A DNA stretch of 64,000 nt from Platanthera guangdongensis. Its lineage: Eukaryota; Streptophyta; Magnoliopsida; Asparagales; Orchidaceae. The notes below the pieces were generated by a model, which was not told the DNA's origin, searched no databases, and saw only the letters and a list, made by a program, of their open reading frames with translations. Below are positions 30,325 through 42,660 of the stretch, one piece after another. The translations under genes were made by a program, and so were the position numbers. The stretch covers positions 11,139,046 through 11,203,045 of the forward strand of contig CM077155.1 of the NCBI GenBank assembly GCA_039583875.1, given 5' to 3'. Within the stretch, counting starts at the first letter, position 1, and every line of letters starts with the position of its first letter.

Positions 30325-30585
30325 GATCACAGAAGCTCAGTTGGTGATGAGAGTTCAATTGAGAACTCTTTACCTAGGAGGTTGGATGCTTGAATCTTGG
30401 CCTCAACAACCTACTGCGGTTGTGGCCAGCCGGAGGATAGGTTGGGGTGTATGGGTTGGACCCCTGATAAATCCACCTTGGTAGATTCCAAGGTAGGACC
30501 CCTAGTTGAACTCAAGGGGGGCAGGCAAGTGTGATGCATGTCCTGCATCATAAAAGTTTATGATGTATGGCATGTGTTACACCTT
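30325..30585 (+). mobile_element. tRNA-derived SINE-like copy S1
   Basis: AGCTCAGTTGGTGATGAGAG at 30334 resembles a Pol III A box. GGTTGGATGCTTGAATCTT is a decayed B box. The tail has GTCCTGCATCATAAAAG. The family is unnamed by me; it differs from the Au-like SINE. Confidence 0.6.
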
Positions 30586-30726
30586 GCAGCTCAGTTGGTG
30601 ATGGGAGTTCAATTTAAAATTCTTTATCTAGGAGGTCGAGTGCTCGAATCCCGATCTCAACAACCTACTGCGGCTATGGGTTGTAGCCCTGATAAAGCCT
30701 CCCTGGTGGATTCCAGGGTGGGACCC
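30586..30726 (+). mobile_element. tRNA-derived SINE-like copy S2, 5' part (split by element G)
   Basis: A box GCAGCTCAGTTGGTGATGGG (30586) and B box GGTCGAGTGCTCGAATCCC (30634-30652). It stops at GTGGGACCC where element G begins and resumes at 37349 (CCTAGTCGAACTCCAGG, TTTGTCCTGCATCA). Confidence 0.65.
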
Positions 30727-31883
30727 TAATGTAGGCCGAGATGGCCAAATCAATTTTTGCTCGTGAAAATCACACTCGTCGTTATAAACCTAAAATAAGA
30801 TCGTTAACTTTTATTCGAGGATGATCTCACTAGTATTTTACGAGTCGAATCGTCACTAAATAAGTACATCCACAAGCAGATCACAGATAAATAATTTATG
30901 GATAACGATAACTAAAACAGCGAGAACATAAAGGGAAGCTAAAAATTATTTAAGTGAGCACATGAATCTAAGCTAATAGAATCAAGTAAGGATACAGCAA
31001 GGATACGGCGAAGAGAAACAGTCGCCTCCAGAGCCCTTTGCACACTAGAGGAATGGTAATTTGTCGACAGGTAGACGGGGGTGTTGGCTGAGGTCGACGT
31101 GAACCTGGGACAGAGAGAGCTCGATCAAACCGCTGGGAAGAAGTGATCTGGAACAACGGCTCCCGATATGCAATAAGAGGTCAGCGACGCAACTGGTTTG
31201 GCGAGCGGAACCCGATTCAATGATGGAATCTGACGGAGGGAATGACTGGGCGAGGAGCGGCAGCGGCGGCTTGTTGGTGATTTAATCCTGTGGTCTGCGT
31301 CATCGGTGTTCGGAGATGGAAGAACAGTCGTCGGCGGCTGGGGAAATAAATGGCTACCGACAGCACAGAGAAACGTGATTTTGTTTCTCTGTTATTTGGT
31401 GTGTCCCTCTTCTTCACAGAGGGGTTGTTTATGCAGTGGGCAGTTGTCACATGAGTAATGATTTCTTTCCATAATATTTCTTCCAATTTTTTTCGCGACA
31501 AGCACTAAATGCAGATTTAAATAATTTCTTTCCAGAGTTTTCTTTCCAAATGCTGATGAGTGATAATTCCTTTTCCAAAGTAATTTTTCTATAGATTTTT
31601 TAACTAAATCTTTATTGATTCCTTTTTAATGATGATATTCTTATAAATTAAATTTATGCATTCTTAAATAATTTAAGTTTGTCTTTATCATCCTAACTAC
31701 TAAAATTATCGAACCTTTTATTCATGGTCTCCTCGAGTGGTCGGACCCATGAGCCGAAAAACTCTATAAGAAAACGGGTGGGCGGGAAAAGACAATACAC
31801 GACATTAAATAAATAATGCATAATAAAATATCTAAGATGCATGATGATGTCATGCATCTTTGGATGTGACGGAGGATGTATCA
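30727..31883 (-). repeat. 3' LTR of element G (1157 bp)
   Basis: The minus strand starts TGATACATCCTCCG after the purine-rich TCTCGGGGGAAT (complement of 31884-31895). It shares long stretches with 36242-37348, including ACGGCTCCCGATATGCAAT and ATGCATAATAAAATATCTAA. Confidence 0.85.
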
Positions 31884-32748
31884 ATTCCCCCGAGATTGAG
31901 AGAGCTCGACCCGTCGAGAACTCAAAAAGACTGGTAACGGTGAGATCGGGCATCGTCATTGGTGCTAAATTGGGTGATATATCTGGGCCTCGACATGTGC
32001 CTCGATGCACTTCCGAATTTGAAATGGACCAACCCTCCTTTGCGATAGTTTATGAAATGTTCCCGAAGTAGATCTTTCTTTCCTGCAATAAGTAAAGACT
32101 CAATCTCCCTTTGAAAAGAATAACTCATGATGATAACGAGCGACCATGAATTTATAAATTCCAAAGGTTGTCCATAAATTATTAGCAATAGTTTTATACA
32201 ATTTTTTAAATAATTAATATGAGTTTCCACATCAAATGAAATACGTTCATAGAATGGTAGGGGTAGCGGTCAACTAGGTGAGGTATAAAGAACACAGATA
32301 ATATCGAAAGAAAATTTATTAGGGGGGCAATTTTTAGAATTATTAAATATGAATTTTTCTTGTGTAAGTATAAGATCTCATTGTTTTAGATTCAGCCCAA
32401 TTAAACACTTAAGAAGGTCCCCAGACTTTTATTAACGACCTCAGTCTGTCCATTGGTCAGAGGGTGATAAATGTTATTAAACTCGAGTTGGGTTCCCGTT
32501 CGACTCCATAATGTGTTCCTAAAATACCCCTTAAATGTTTAATATATTGTTGCAAATTAACACATTTGTATAATGTATATATCCAAACCAAACATTAGTG
32601 AAATAATAGCGTGATTTCCAAATTTATCATTTAAAATTTTCAGGATAAATCATTTAAAGCGTGTCTCTCCTATGAGTGAAAATTTTAGGAAAATTTTATG
32701 AATCTTTAATAACCTCCTAACATAAATCTTCCTAAGCAGATATATAAT

Positions 32749-35430
32749 GTGACGATAAATCTCAGGATGCAAGCCTAGACTCGAGGATAGTGAAATGGCT
32801 AAGAGTGTAATCACTAAATACAAAGTCAATGCAAGGTGATGACTCTAGTGTGAATGACAAGTGATCATCAAACAATATGTTTGCGGACTCAGGGATAGGC
32901 AACTATAGTATACTAGGTGACTCAAGAAATACTGAGATCGAATTTGTGTCATCTAAGGTGAGTACACGTCGCTAGTACGTTCTTCATGGAGCATAAGCTC
33001 GGGAAGAAACTCAGTGACTAAAGATTGTAATACAATGGGGGCAAGTGGAGTCACATTCTCAGTTGGGATGAGAGAATGACAAACAAGACGCTCTCCATCC
33101 TAGAGTTAGGGCTCAAGAAGAAGCTCTGCGACTGGAGGGGTGTTACAGTGGAGATAAGTAGGGACTATTGCTCATGGGGGTGGTAATAGTAGGGGAATTT
33201 GTGTCCATAAAAATGGGAGGACAACGAGACTAGAGAGAGGTCTATCAAGAAATCTAAACTCAGACTCCGCCCTACGAGGCATACTAAAACTTCTTATAAA
33301 TTGCAATAATTGTGCAACTGTAGTTTATCTCTAATGGAATAGTGCAACCCGTGCAGATAACGAGATACGGTCATCATATCACCTTCTTAAATATCTAATC
33401 CAGACTGAAGGACTAGATTTCACGAGTATATCCATCCACCAATAAACTCTTTTGTTGTACATTATGGAATCTACGATGTAAAGTTTGGAGGTAGTTGGGG
33501 GAGACATAGTGTTTGTGCAACTCCATTTTAAACTCAACTCAAGTACTTATGGAGGCAGCCATTAGTTGTTTCCACAAGTCTAATATGGGTCCCTTGAGTC
33601 TACGTGTCACATATTCGTAGACTCGGAGGATAGTGAAGTGGACTAAGAGTGTGACAATAAATCTCAGGATGCAAGCCTAGACTCAGAAGATAGTGACGTT
33701 GACTAAGAGTGCAATCACCAAATTCAAAGTCAATACAAGGCGATGACTCTAGTGTGAATGACAAGTGATCATCAAACAAAATGTTTGCGGACAAGGGGAT
33801 ACGCAACTATAGTATACTAAGTGATTCAAGAAATACTGAGATCGAATTTATGTCTTCTAAGGTGAGTGACACGTCGCAAGTGAGTTCTTTGTGGAGCATA
33901 AGCTTGGGAAGAAACTCAGTGACCGAAGGTTGTAATACGATGGGGGCAAGTGAAGTCACACTCTCAGTTAGGATGAGAGAATGACAAACAAGACGCTCTC
34001 CATCCTGGAGCTGGGGCTCGAGAAGAAGCTCTGTGACTGGAGGGAGTGTTATAGTGGAGATAAGTAAGGATTAAGTGCTTATGGGGGTGGTAATACTAGG
34101 GGAATCTATGTCCATAAAAATGGGAGGAACGACGAGACTAGAGAAAAGTCGATCAAGAAACCAAAACTCAAACTCCACCCTACGAGCCATACTAAAAACT
34201 TCTTATAAATTGTCATAATTGTGCAACTCTATTTGATCTCTAATGAAAAAGTGTAACCCGTACAGGTAACGGGATACGGTCATCATATCGCCTTTCTTAA
34301 ATATCTAACCCAGACTGAAGGACTAGAATTCACAAGTATATTCATCCATTGATAAACTCTTCTATTGTAGATTATGGAATCTACGGTGTAAAGTTCGGAG
34401 GTAGTTTGGGGAGACATAATGTTTGCGCAACTCCATTTTAAACTCAACTCAAGTAGTTATAGGAGGCAGCCACTAGTTGTTTCCACCGGTCTAATGTGGG
34501 TCCCTTGAGTCTACGAGCCACATACTCGTAGACTCAGAGGATAGTGAAGTGGACTAAGAGTGTGACGATAAATATCCGGATGCAAGCCTAGGCTCAGAGG
34601 ATAGTGAAGTGGACTAAGAGTGTACTTACCAAATACAAATTCAATACAAGGTGATGAGTATAGTGTGAATGACAAGTGATCATCAAACAATATGTTTGCG
34701 GACTCAGGGAGAGGCAACTATAGTATACTAGGTGACTCAAGAAATACTGAGATCGAATTTGTGTCATCTAAGGTGAGTGATACGTCGCTAGTACGTTCTT
34801 CATGGAGCATAAGCTCGGGAAGAAACTCAGTGACTAAAGGTTGTAATACAATGGGGGCAAGTGGAGTCACACTCTCAGTTGGGATAAAAGAATGACAAAC
34901 ATACACCCTCCATCCTGAACTCGGCCGCGACAAGCTCTGCGACTCGAGAGAGTGTTACAGTAGAGATAAGTAGGGATTAAGTGATCATGAGAGTGGTAAT
35001 ACGGGGGAATCTATGTCCATAAAAATGGGAGGAACAACGGGACTAGAGAGAGGTCTATCAAGAAATCTAAACTCAAACTCCACCCTACGAGTCATACTAA
35101 AAACTTCTTATAAATTACGATAATTTTGCAATTCTAGTTGATCTCTAATGAAATAGAGTAACCCGTGCAGGTAACAGGATATGATCATCATATCGTCTTC
35201 TTAAATATCTAACCCAAAATGAAGGACTACAATTCACGAGTATATTCATCCACTGATAAACTCATCTGTTGTAGATTATGGAATCTACGATGTAAGGTTT
35301 GGGGGTAGTTGGGAGAGACATAGTGTTTGCGCAACTCCATTTTAAACTCAACTCAAGTAGTTATGGGAGGCAGCCACTAGTTGTTTTCACCAGTCTAATG
35401 TGGTTCCCTTTAGTCTACGAGTCACATACT
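32749..35430. repeat. Three ~0.9-kb tandem repeats inside element G
   Basis: Units begin GTGACGATAAATCTCAGGAT or variants at 32749, 33651 and 34562 (periods 902 and 911). The marker ATGTTTGCGG recurs at 32877, 33781 and 34692. Each unit also ends with an internal echo of AGGATAGTGAAGTGGACTAA. Short frames inside are not conserved intact between units. Confidence 0.88.
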
Positions 35431-36034
35431 CGATTTGTCTACTCAAAGGTATTTGACTCTAACACAAAAGATTTCATGTTATGGCATCAATCTAAACATT
35501 CATCAGATTCTAAACGACCATAAAAATCGCTCGGATGTGTGTGCTCTAAGCTTTTAGGATTAGCGTTCTCTCCTTGCCATAAGTGTTTTATGTTTGTGAG
35601 AGACGCAATCATTTCTGATAAAATTTTAATTTGAACATTTAAATCTTTCGTGCTATTCTATAAACGCGCATTATTTTTAATTAAAAAATTTAAATACTTA
35701 GAGATTAAAATAACTTAACTTTTTTTAAAAATGTGACTCAAAATTAAATTTTTATGAAATGTTTAATATTTAAAATAGTTGACCATTTTAATGAGAGGTC
35801 ATATTCAAGTTAAAATATTTGAGAATATTAATTTTTATTATTTTATCTTACTTATTTATTTTTTATAATGAAAGATAAATTATTTTTTAACTCAAAATAA
35901 AACTATATATATAATGAAGATCATAACTGGTTTTTTTAAGAGAACCCATGAGCCTTAAAAATAATAAAAACTCAAATATATTAAAAGTCTTATTTTATAA
36001 AAAGAAAAAACGAGATTACTCGAGTGGATAAAAA

Positions 36035-36114
36035 ACAACAACACTCAAGCCTTTATCTCACTAAAGTGGGGTCGGCTATATGGATTCTATGTCTCCATTG
36101 TGCCCTATCTTTAG
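36035..36114 (-). mobile_element. RTE-type LINE 3' fragment inside element G
   Basis: ACAACAACACTCAAGCCTTT followed by GTGGGGTCGGCTATATGGAT, cut short after about 80 bp. Confidence 0.7.
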
Positions 36115-36225
36115 GAAAAAAATATTTTTATTTTTTTATTATCATATTTTTAAAAGTCAACTTAAATGAAAAGATTTTGTTTTTTAAACACGGGTCGATT
36201 GATTCGTGATAGGAGCGAATTGAAC

Positions 36226-36239
36226 CCCTCTAATACTAA
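36226..36239 (-). other. Degenerate primer binding site of element G
   Basis: The minus strand reads TTAGTATTAGAGGG just after the LTR end ACATCAG, a decayed TTGGTATCAGAG. Confidence 0.5.
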
Positions 36240-36241
36240 AC

Positions 36242-37348
36242 TGATGTAGGCCGAGGGGTCAAATCGTTTTTTGCGCGCGAAAATCGCACTCGTTGTTATG
36301 AACCTTAAAATAGATCGTTAACTTTTATTTGAGGGTGATCTCTCTAATATTTTACGAGTCGAATTGTCACAAAATCAGTACATCCACAAGCCGATCACAA
36401 ATAAATAATTTATGGATGGCGATAATTAAAATAATGAGAACGTAAAGGCAAACTAAAATTTATTTAAGTTTGACATAAATCGAAGCTGCGACAGAGAGAC
36501 GAAATGGGGGGGGGGGGGGGGGCTAAAGTTGACATGAACCTGCGACAGAGAGAACTCGGTCGAACTGTTGGGAAGAAGTGGTCGGGAACGACGGCTCCCG
36601 ATATGCAATCAAAGGTCGGCGACGCAACTGGATCATCGGGAAGAAGTCGATTTGATGATGGCATCTCTCGGAGGAAATGGCTGAGTGAGGAGCGGCAGCG
36701 ACGACTTGTTGGTGATTCCATATGGTGGTCTGCATCGTCGGTGTTCGAAGATGGAAGATCAGTCGTTGGCGACTGGGTCAATATATGGATGTCGGCAACA
36801 CGGAGAAAAGTGATTTTGCTTCTCTATAATCCGACGCAGCCCTCTTCTTCATAGGGGGACTGTCTTTGTAGGGGGTTGTTGTCACATGAGTAATGATTTC
36901 TTTTCATAATATTCCTTCCAATTTCTTTCACGACAAGCAGTGAATGTAGATATAAATAATTTCTTTCCAAATGTTGATGAGTGGTAATTCCTTTCCCAAA
37001 GTAATTTTTTCTTTACAAATGCTGATGAGTAGTAATTCCTTTCCCGAATTAATTTTCCTACAAATTTCTTAACTAAATCTTTATTGATTCAATTTAATAA
37101 TGATGTTCTTATAAATTAGATTTATGCAATCTTAAACAATTTAAACTTGTTTTTATCATCCTAACTACTAAAATTACCATACTTTTTATTCATGGTATTA
37201 TCGGGTGGTCAGACCGATGAGCCAAAAAACTCTAAAAAAAGGATGCACGGGAAAAGACAATATACAACATGAAATAAATAATGCATAATAAAATATCTAA
37301 GATGCATGATAATGCCATGCGTCTTTGGATGCAACGTAGGACGCATCA
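36242..37348 (-). repeat. 5' LTR of element G (1107 bp)
   Basis: TGATGCGTCC...CTACATCA on the minus strand, with inverted TGATG/CATCA ends. Contains a run of 17 G on the plus strand (36506-36522) that is absent from the other LTR. Confidence 0.85.
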
Positions 37349-37405
37349 GCCACCTAGTCGAACTCCAGGTTGGCAGACAGGTGTGACGTTTGTCCTGCAT
37401 CAAAA
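37349..37405 (+). mobile_element. SINE-like copy S2, 3' part
   Basis: Continues S2 after element G: CTAGTCGAACTCCAGG...GTGTGACGTTTGTCCTGCAT matches 30499-30550 of S1. Confidence 0.6.
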
Positions 37406-38929
37406 AGTATGATGGACTTTGTAGCGGGTTATAAGGATTATCAGCTATACCAGCCTACCAGGATCTGCATACTCCAATGTATAGGATGCGGCCCAATCAA
37501 CAATCTAGAAAATATTTGATGGCCAAAAAGGAAATAGCCACACATCGTATGCAACGGTTAACGAGTACCAAGGATGTATAAATAAATGTACCTGGTTGTA
37601 ATAAGGATTATGATGAATAAATATGGTAATTAATTTAGATTTGATCATAATGAACAAATAGCCTCCTCTTTGTCCTCTTGTCCATCTCACTGCCACTGCA
37701 GTCGACGTCTTCTCCGACCACCGACCAACATTACAATTGGTACTCCTGTTGATTCCCTCCCCCCAAATAACATATATATGGAGGCGTTGTGATAGGGAGC
37801 ATGGAAAATGCGCACTACACATTGCGCAAGGATACTTTAATGAGTTTGATTGCCGAAAAGAGACATTTATGGATTAATGAGAATGTATTAAAGATGAGGC
37901 ACACCTAACAAGAATTTCACCAAGGACTTCAAAAGGTACACATACCATTACAACATTCTTTATCCTCAACTCCAAGTTCAAGATACCATTGTTGCACCGA
38001 ACTAGAAAGTTCATGAAGTCAGATTAAGAAAGGGTACTAGATACCATTGTAATAGGATTTTACAATACTCCCCAATTGATATCCGAACCAGAAAGACTCT
38101 TTAGAAGCGACCATGAGGCCTAGCTCAGATAATGACGAGCCACTACTATATGGACTTCAGCCTAATGCCTAGGTCACTGCTTGATGTCCATGCCTAGGGT
38201 CACACGCCTAACACTCGGGTAACAATCACCTCCATTGCAACGGCAGTCATGAAGTCATTGATACTCGAATCCTAGCATTCTAGCGGAATCAGTTTCTCAC
38301 AAAACATGAATTCCACTTCGAAAGAGCTTAAGTCCTTACACAAAGTGCGACTTGCCACACATGAGTAAAGGAAAGGGCCAGCACAGAGGGTTTTAGCCCG
38401 CACTTGTCACTTGACTCAAGCATAAGTGAACGGTACGGCAGCTTGACCAAATTAAATGCAATAATTAGCAATGAAATGCAATCTAAGCAACTCAGGTGTA
38501 GGAGACAAGGGCACTTCACGGTGTTCAAACTGAGCAAGTCTTTGCGCAAGGGACCCGTAACTATGGGTAACCTTCCACAGAAAAAGCCTTTCCCGTTGCT
38601 CGCATCGCCAGGGAAAAGCCAGAGCCAAAATACATAAATCATTGCGATCCAAACCTCTATGCCCCAGGTCTCAAAAACCTAGGGACACAGGCCTCCTAAG
38701 AAGCTATAGCATACGTGGACCTGCAGAGGAAGTTGGTCCCCAAGATTCTCTGTTGCAATCTACCGCTAAAAACCCGAAAATATTTAAAAGCATAAGATAA
38801 TGGATCACAATCAGCCTATACATCGAAACTCTAATGCAAAATAATCCGTATCTAACCTTAATTAACTATAGAGTCCCTTACCATTCATAATCTTACGATA
38901 CGAATCAGAACAACTTCAACGGCGGTGAA
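37406..38929. other. Unassigned stretch
   Basis: No gene, LTR or tandem repeat recognised. Open frames of 77-105 codons here have no familiar motif. Confidence 0.4.
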
Positions 38930-40235
38930 CACTCAAGCCTCAACTTGAATCAAACCAGGCTAAAGCTGGTGGTAGGTCGAGCGGCAGGTCGGCACGTGGC
39001 CATACGGATCCTAACGTTGTCGGTTCCACCTCTAACGCTGCGCCCTATCTACCGTCGCGCGGTAGAATGTCATGGAATCGGTAACACTATAATGCTTCTC
39101 GAGAAGTACATAACAGTTTTGTCTTTTCTTATCGAGTTTCATTCCAGAGAAGTCTTTATTGGTCTATGTACGTGTCCCTCCATCATCTTTTAACACTGCT
39201 GCCTCCCGAGTGACTCGCTATTGCCAGCGGTAACACTCTCGATACGAGAACTTTGCCAAAATAACAGGTGTCGCTAACAATCGAGGTCTCATTAACCCTG
39301 GAGTACGTGTCTAGCGATCCATCTTAGTCGAGCTTCTCGCATGTTCTCTGCAATTGGTGTTACTCATGTCTTATCCCTGATACATTCACTCCCAATTTTA
39401 TCCAGACTCGTGTGTCCACACATCCACCTAAGCATTCTCATCTCCGCAACTCCCATTTTTGTTCATGTACACAATTCACTGCCCAACACTTGGAGCCATA
39501 GAGCATCGCTGGTCTAATTGCAGTACAATAAAACTTGCCCTTAAGTTTTAACCGTACTTTACGATCATATAGGATCCCTGACGCGCCTCTCCACTTCAAC
39601 CAACCCGATTGGATTCTATGTGTCACATCTTTATCAATACATCCGTCTTTTTGAACTATCGATCCAAGATATTTAAAACACTCACTAAGGGAAATATCTT
39701 GATCACTCATCTTAATAGCGAAGTCATCTGTCCTTCTTGTACTGCTAAATTTAAGCTCCAAATATTCCGTCTTTGCCCAGCTCAACCTAAAACCCTTCTT
39801 TTCTAAAGTGTTTCGCCAATATTCAAGTTTTGTGTTTACACTCTCGCGCATCTCATCAACCAAAACGATATCATTCGCAAGCCATAAACATCAAGGTATT
39901 ACCTGTTGGACATGTCTGGTGAGCTCATCTAAGATAAGGGTAAAGAGATAAGGGCTTAAAGTTGAACCTTGATGTAGGCCAACAGTGATAGAGAATTCTT
40001 GTGTTAATCCTCCAGAAATCCTCTCCCTTGACATCAGGAGGATTAACGCATGAACACTTACATAGGTACCCAGAATCGCTTTTGCAGCTCTTTGAGAGTG
40101 TCATTGCATATAGACACGATGCTTTGGGTGTTCTTCTCTCGTAGATGCAATGAGGTCCGCTTGAGAGTAATCGTAACAATATGTCACTCTTCAAAATAGG
40201 CCTTTCCCCCAAGGTCGAGTGCAAAATTTTGTTCG
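38930..40235 (-). mobile_element. RTE-type LINE, 5'-truncated, with decayed reverse transcriptase
   Basis: The minus strand carries the end of an RTE reverse transcriptase followed by a 3' UTR whose last ~350 bp match, in diverged form, the other LINE fragments of the window. The terminal GTT tail is degraded (GGCTTGAGTGTTC). Confidence 0.8.
39438..39990 (-). pseudogene. RTE LINE reverse transcriptase, C-terminal part
   Basis: The minus strand encodes HQGSTLSPYLF and LDELTRHVQQ (near 39960-39905), then LANDIVLVDEMRE, where the catalytic FADD is LAND. Next comes a 141-codon frame with LEYWRNTLEKKGFRLSWAKTEY, here cut for length, then FKYLGSIVQKDGCIDKDV, HRIQSGWLKWRGASGILYD and AIRPAMLYGSKCW. 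This order is diagnostic of plant RTE LINEs. A stop splits the segments and the active-site Asp is lost, so it is dead. Confidence 0.85.
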
Positions 40236-41996
40236 GGTCTCACATATTTTTGACGGCATAAATAATGTAAAGAAAGGCGATGGGTTGGTGTCGAGCTGTG
40301 ATATTTGGATGGTACATGAACCACCAGTGAAAATAAGGGCCGGAGTGAAGTGGGGACAAAATTGGTTCATAACTAATGATGGGTGAGCATACAGACTGCA
40401 TAAGTCGGACTATTGTTATACAGACTTTGTTTGATTTTGGGAAGCCAACAGGTGTGATGACATGTTGGGTGGGAATTTGGGTGGCTGTGGGTGTAATTAG
40501 AATAGTGGAAAAGGTGGTGAGAGATAAGTAAGCAGAGGATATGTGAAGTGACAACCGGTGTAGGGACCAAGAGAAATAAATAGAAATGAAACTATGTGAG
40601 AGACAAGAACTTGTTGTGTAGCATGTATTTTGTTCGAGGAGAAGAGAGACATTGGTCTTAATGGCTAGCACTGAAGCAAGCGTGTCGAGAAAGATGTACT
40701 ACCGGAATGGTAAACAAAGGAAAAGCTGAGTTGGAACTTCTCGGACGTGGATGACTGCAATGCTTGATGTGTGGGAAGACGGGAAGACGACACAAGGAAG
40801 TTGGGCATGTCTTTTCTCAAAAGGCAGAGCTGGTCTGGGAGAGTTGGGCGAGGGCATTGAATGGCATGACCAGGCAAGTGGATGATGATAGCGTCGTGGT
40901 GAGCAAGGTCGGATCACCGCAGAGATGGGGCAGTCAGCGTTAACGGTCATTGTTGGTTGGTAATGACTCTCTGACTTGGGGTTGGAGAGCGGTGAGAGCT
41001 CAACACTGCCACTTTTGAATTTGCGGTAGGAAATGGAGCGATAAAAAGTGGGCCATGAGCTGCAAAAGATTGGCACTGACATTGGTGTACTTGCGCCTTG
41101 TTTCTCCGTAAACAGGGGAAAGCAGACTCCGCAGGGTCGGCTTGCAATCCCACTGAAGGCTCAGCTGTGGTGATGATGTCCCAGGTTTTCGACTTTTGCC
41201 AGTTGCTTTGTTGGTGTGCCGATCTCATCCGACGGTAAAGTTTGTGGTCGATGGCAGAAGTCACTAGGGAGACCGGGCAAGGAGCGGATTGCTGATCGAG
41301 TAAGGATAACAACTATTGAAGCGACGCGTTGAGATGAGTGTTGCCTTCTGGGCATAGAGACTGTTGCGGGTCGCTCAAGGCTTTCGATAGACCGGACTAA
41401 ACTTGACCGTCTTAGCCCGGGAAGTGGTCGAGTGCGCAATCAGTCACTGAGTAAATAGAGAAATAGACAGACAGATTTTTAACGTGGATAACCCGTGAAT
41501 ATGGTAAAAAAACACGTGACTGGTAGAGTGTCGGTCACTATTTGCTCATGTTTACAGGGCTTTGAAATAATCGAGGGCGACAGACCGCTCCTTGTTATAG
41601 CTTGGGAGATGAGAGAGAATGAGACTCGCTCGGAGGGTGATAGACCACCGCTCGCAAAGCTTAATACCGGTCTTCACTGATAGTGTAGCTCGCGGTCGTT
41701 GTCCGGACGCTGAGTGTTGGAAGGTGGCACATAGAAGGATTACTGAGGAAGGTTGACAGAACGCCATGCACGTCGGAGTGTCGGGGACTTTGGCGAATCT
41801 TCAAATAGCTCGAAGATCTTCAAGGGAGACAACTCGTATGAGGATTTCGGCAGAGCTCTGTCATGTGGGAGAAGACTGAAAAGAGAAAATTAGAATGAGA
41901 GAGGGTTTGTAGTCCTATTTATAGTCCCCAGAGGTGGTTACGTGGTTATCCGCATACCGTAACTAACTAAACTACTAATTGCAGACCATTTTTAAT
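40236..41996. other. Unassigned stretch
   Basis: Frames of 60-143 codons on the minus strand show no familiar motif. An LTR is possible before ATAGTATCAGGCGCTC (41998-42013), which resembles a primer site, but no partner was found. Confidence 0.3.
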
Positions 41997-42099
41997 ATAG
42001 TATCAGGCGCTCATTATTTTATAAATTTACAGCGCGCAGACCGTAATTATTTTTGTTATTGGCACCCACCAATGATGGGGGTTACGCCGGTAGTTGAGC

Positions 42100-42660
42100 G
42101 GGTGGTTATCCGCGAAACGAACGGCGGCGATCGAAGAGTGATGATCGGACGGCGGAGAGGGGCCGCCATTGGCGATTTCTAAGGGACGAGCCCTCGACAA
42201 CGGGTGGTCGCTGGGGGAGAAGGGAGATTTCCGTCCTTCCAGAAGGCTGGCAGGGGAGGCCGATCGCGCCCTACGGCCCGGGGCTCACGGTCGCAGCCAG
42301 TCAGGAGGATAGTCGCAGGCGTGCTGGACGAGGAGGTCGGCGGCGCCTTGCGGTCGCGAGGCGCATCCGCGGTCGGCCGGGAGGTTGGTCGCGGGCTCGC
42401 GGCTGGTCAGGAGGCCAGCCATGGGTGCGCCGGTCAGGGAGGCCAGCAGCGGCGTCGACCGCTCCTTGGGTCCGCGGTCTCGCGATCCCGTGGGACGGTC
42501 ACGGGGGTGCCGGCCAATGAGGGGTCATCCGTTGGAGGCGGAGACGGCCGGCCGCGGGCGGTCGGTTGTGTGCATGACGGTGGATGGATCGTGCATGGAT
42601 CGAGCGCGCGGATCGGGCGCGCGGATCGGGCGCGCGGATCGCGAGCGGGCGGTTACTCCC
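42100..42660. repeat. GC-rich, low-complexity segment
   Basis: Dense GGTCGCGGG, GGTCAGGAGG and GGCCGGG motifs, with GCGCGGATCGGGC tandem copies at about 42606-42642. A 158-codon open frame here has a Gly/Arg/Ala/Ser composition dictated by the GC content and is not a credible gene. Its texture resembles the leaders of A and B read on the other strand. Confidence 0.5.

Larger units (their letters stand above)
30727..37348 (-). mobile_element. Coding-poor LTR retrotransposon G (6622 bp)
   Basis: Two direct ~1.1-kb LTRs enclose a 4.36-kb interior with no gag or pol motif. A degenerate primer site lies beside the right LTR and a purine tract beside the left LTR, which sets the minus orientation. 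It sits within SINE copy S2. Flanks GACCC and GCCAC are a decayed TSD at best. The interior is dominated by three ~0.9-kb tandem repeats. Likely a non-autonomous (LARD-like) element. Confidence 0.8.

Noticed and set aside
30334..30652. tRNA genes at the AGCTCAGTTGG motifs
   Set aside because: A and B boxes are present but no cloverleaf can be formed and a SINE body follows; treated as tRNA-derived SINEs.
33781..34895. Repeated 67-71-codon frames in element G as conserved small proteins
   Set aside because: They recur only because the 0.9-kb unit is repeated; the first unit lacks an intact counterpart and changes are not biased to silent sites by eye.
40240..41439. Minus-strand frames of 65-143 codons as host genes
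   Set aside because: No recognisable motif, atypical composition and mutual overlap.
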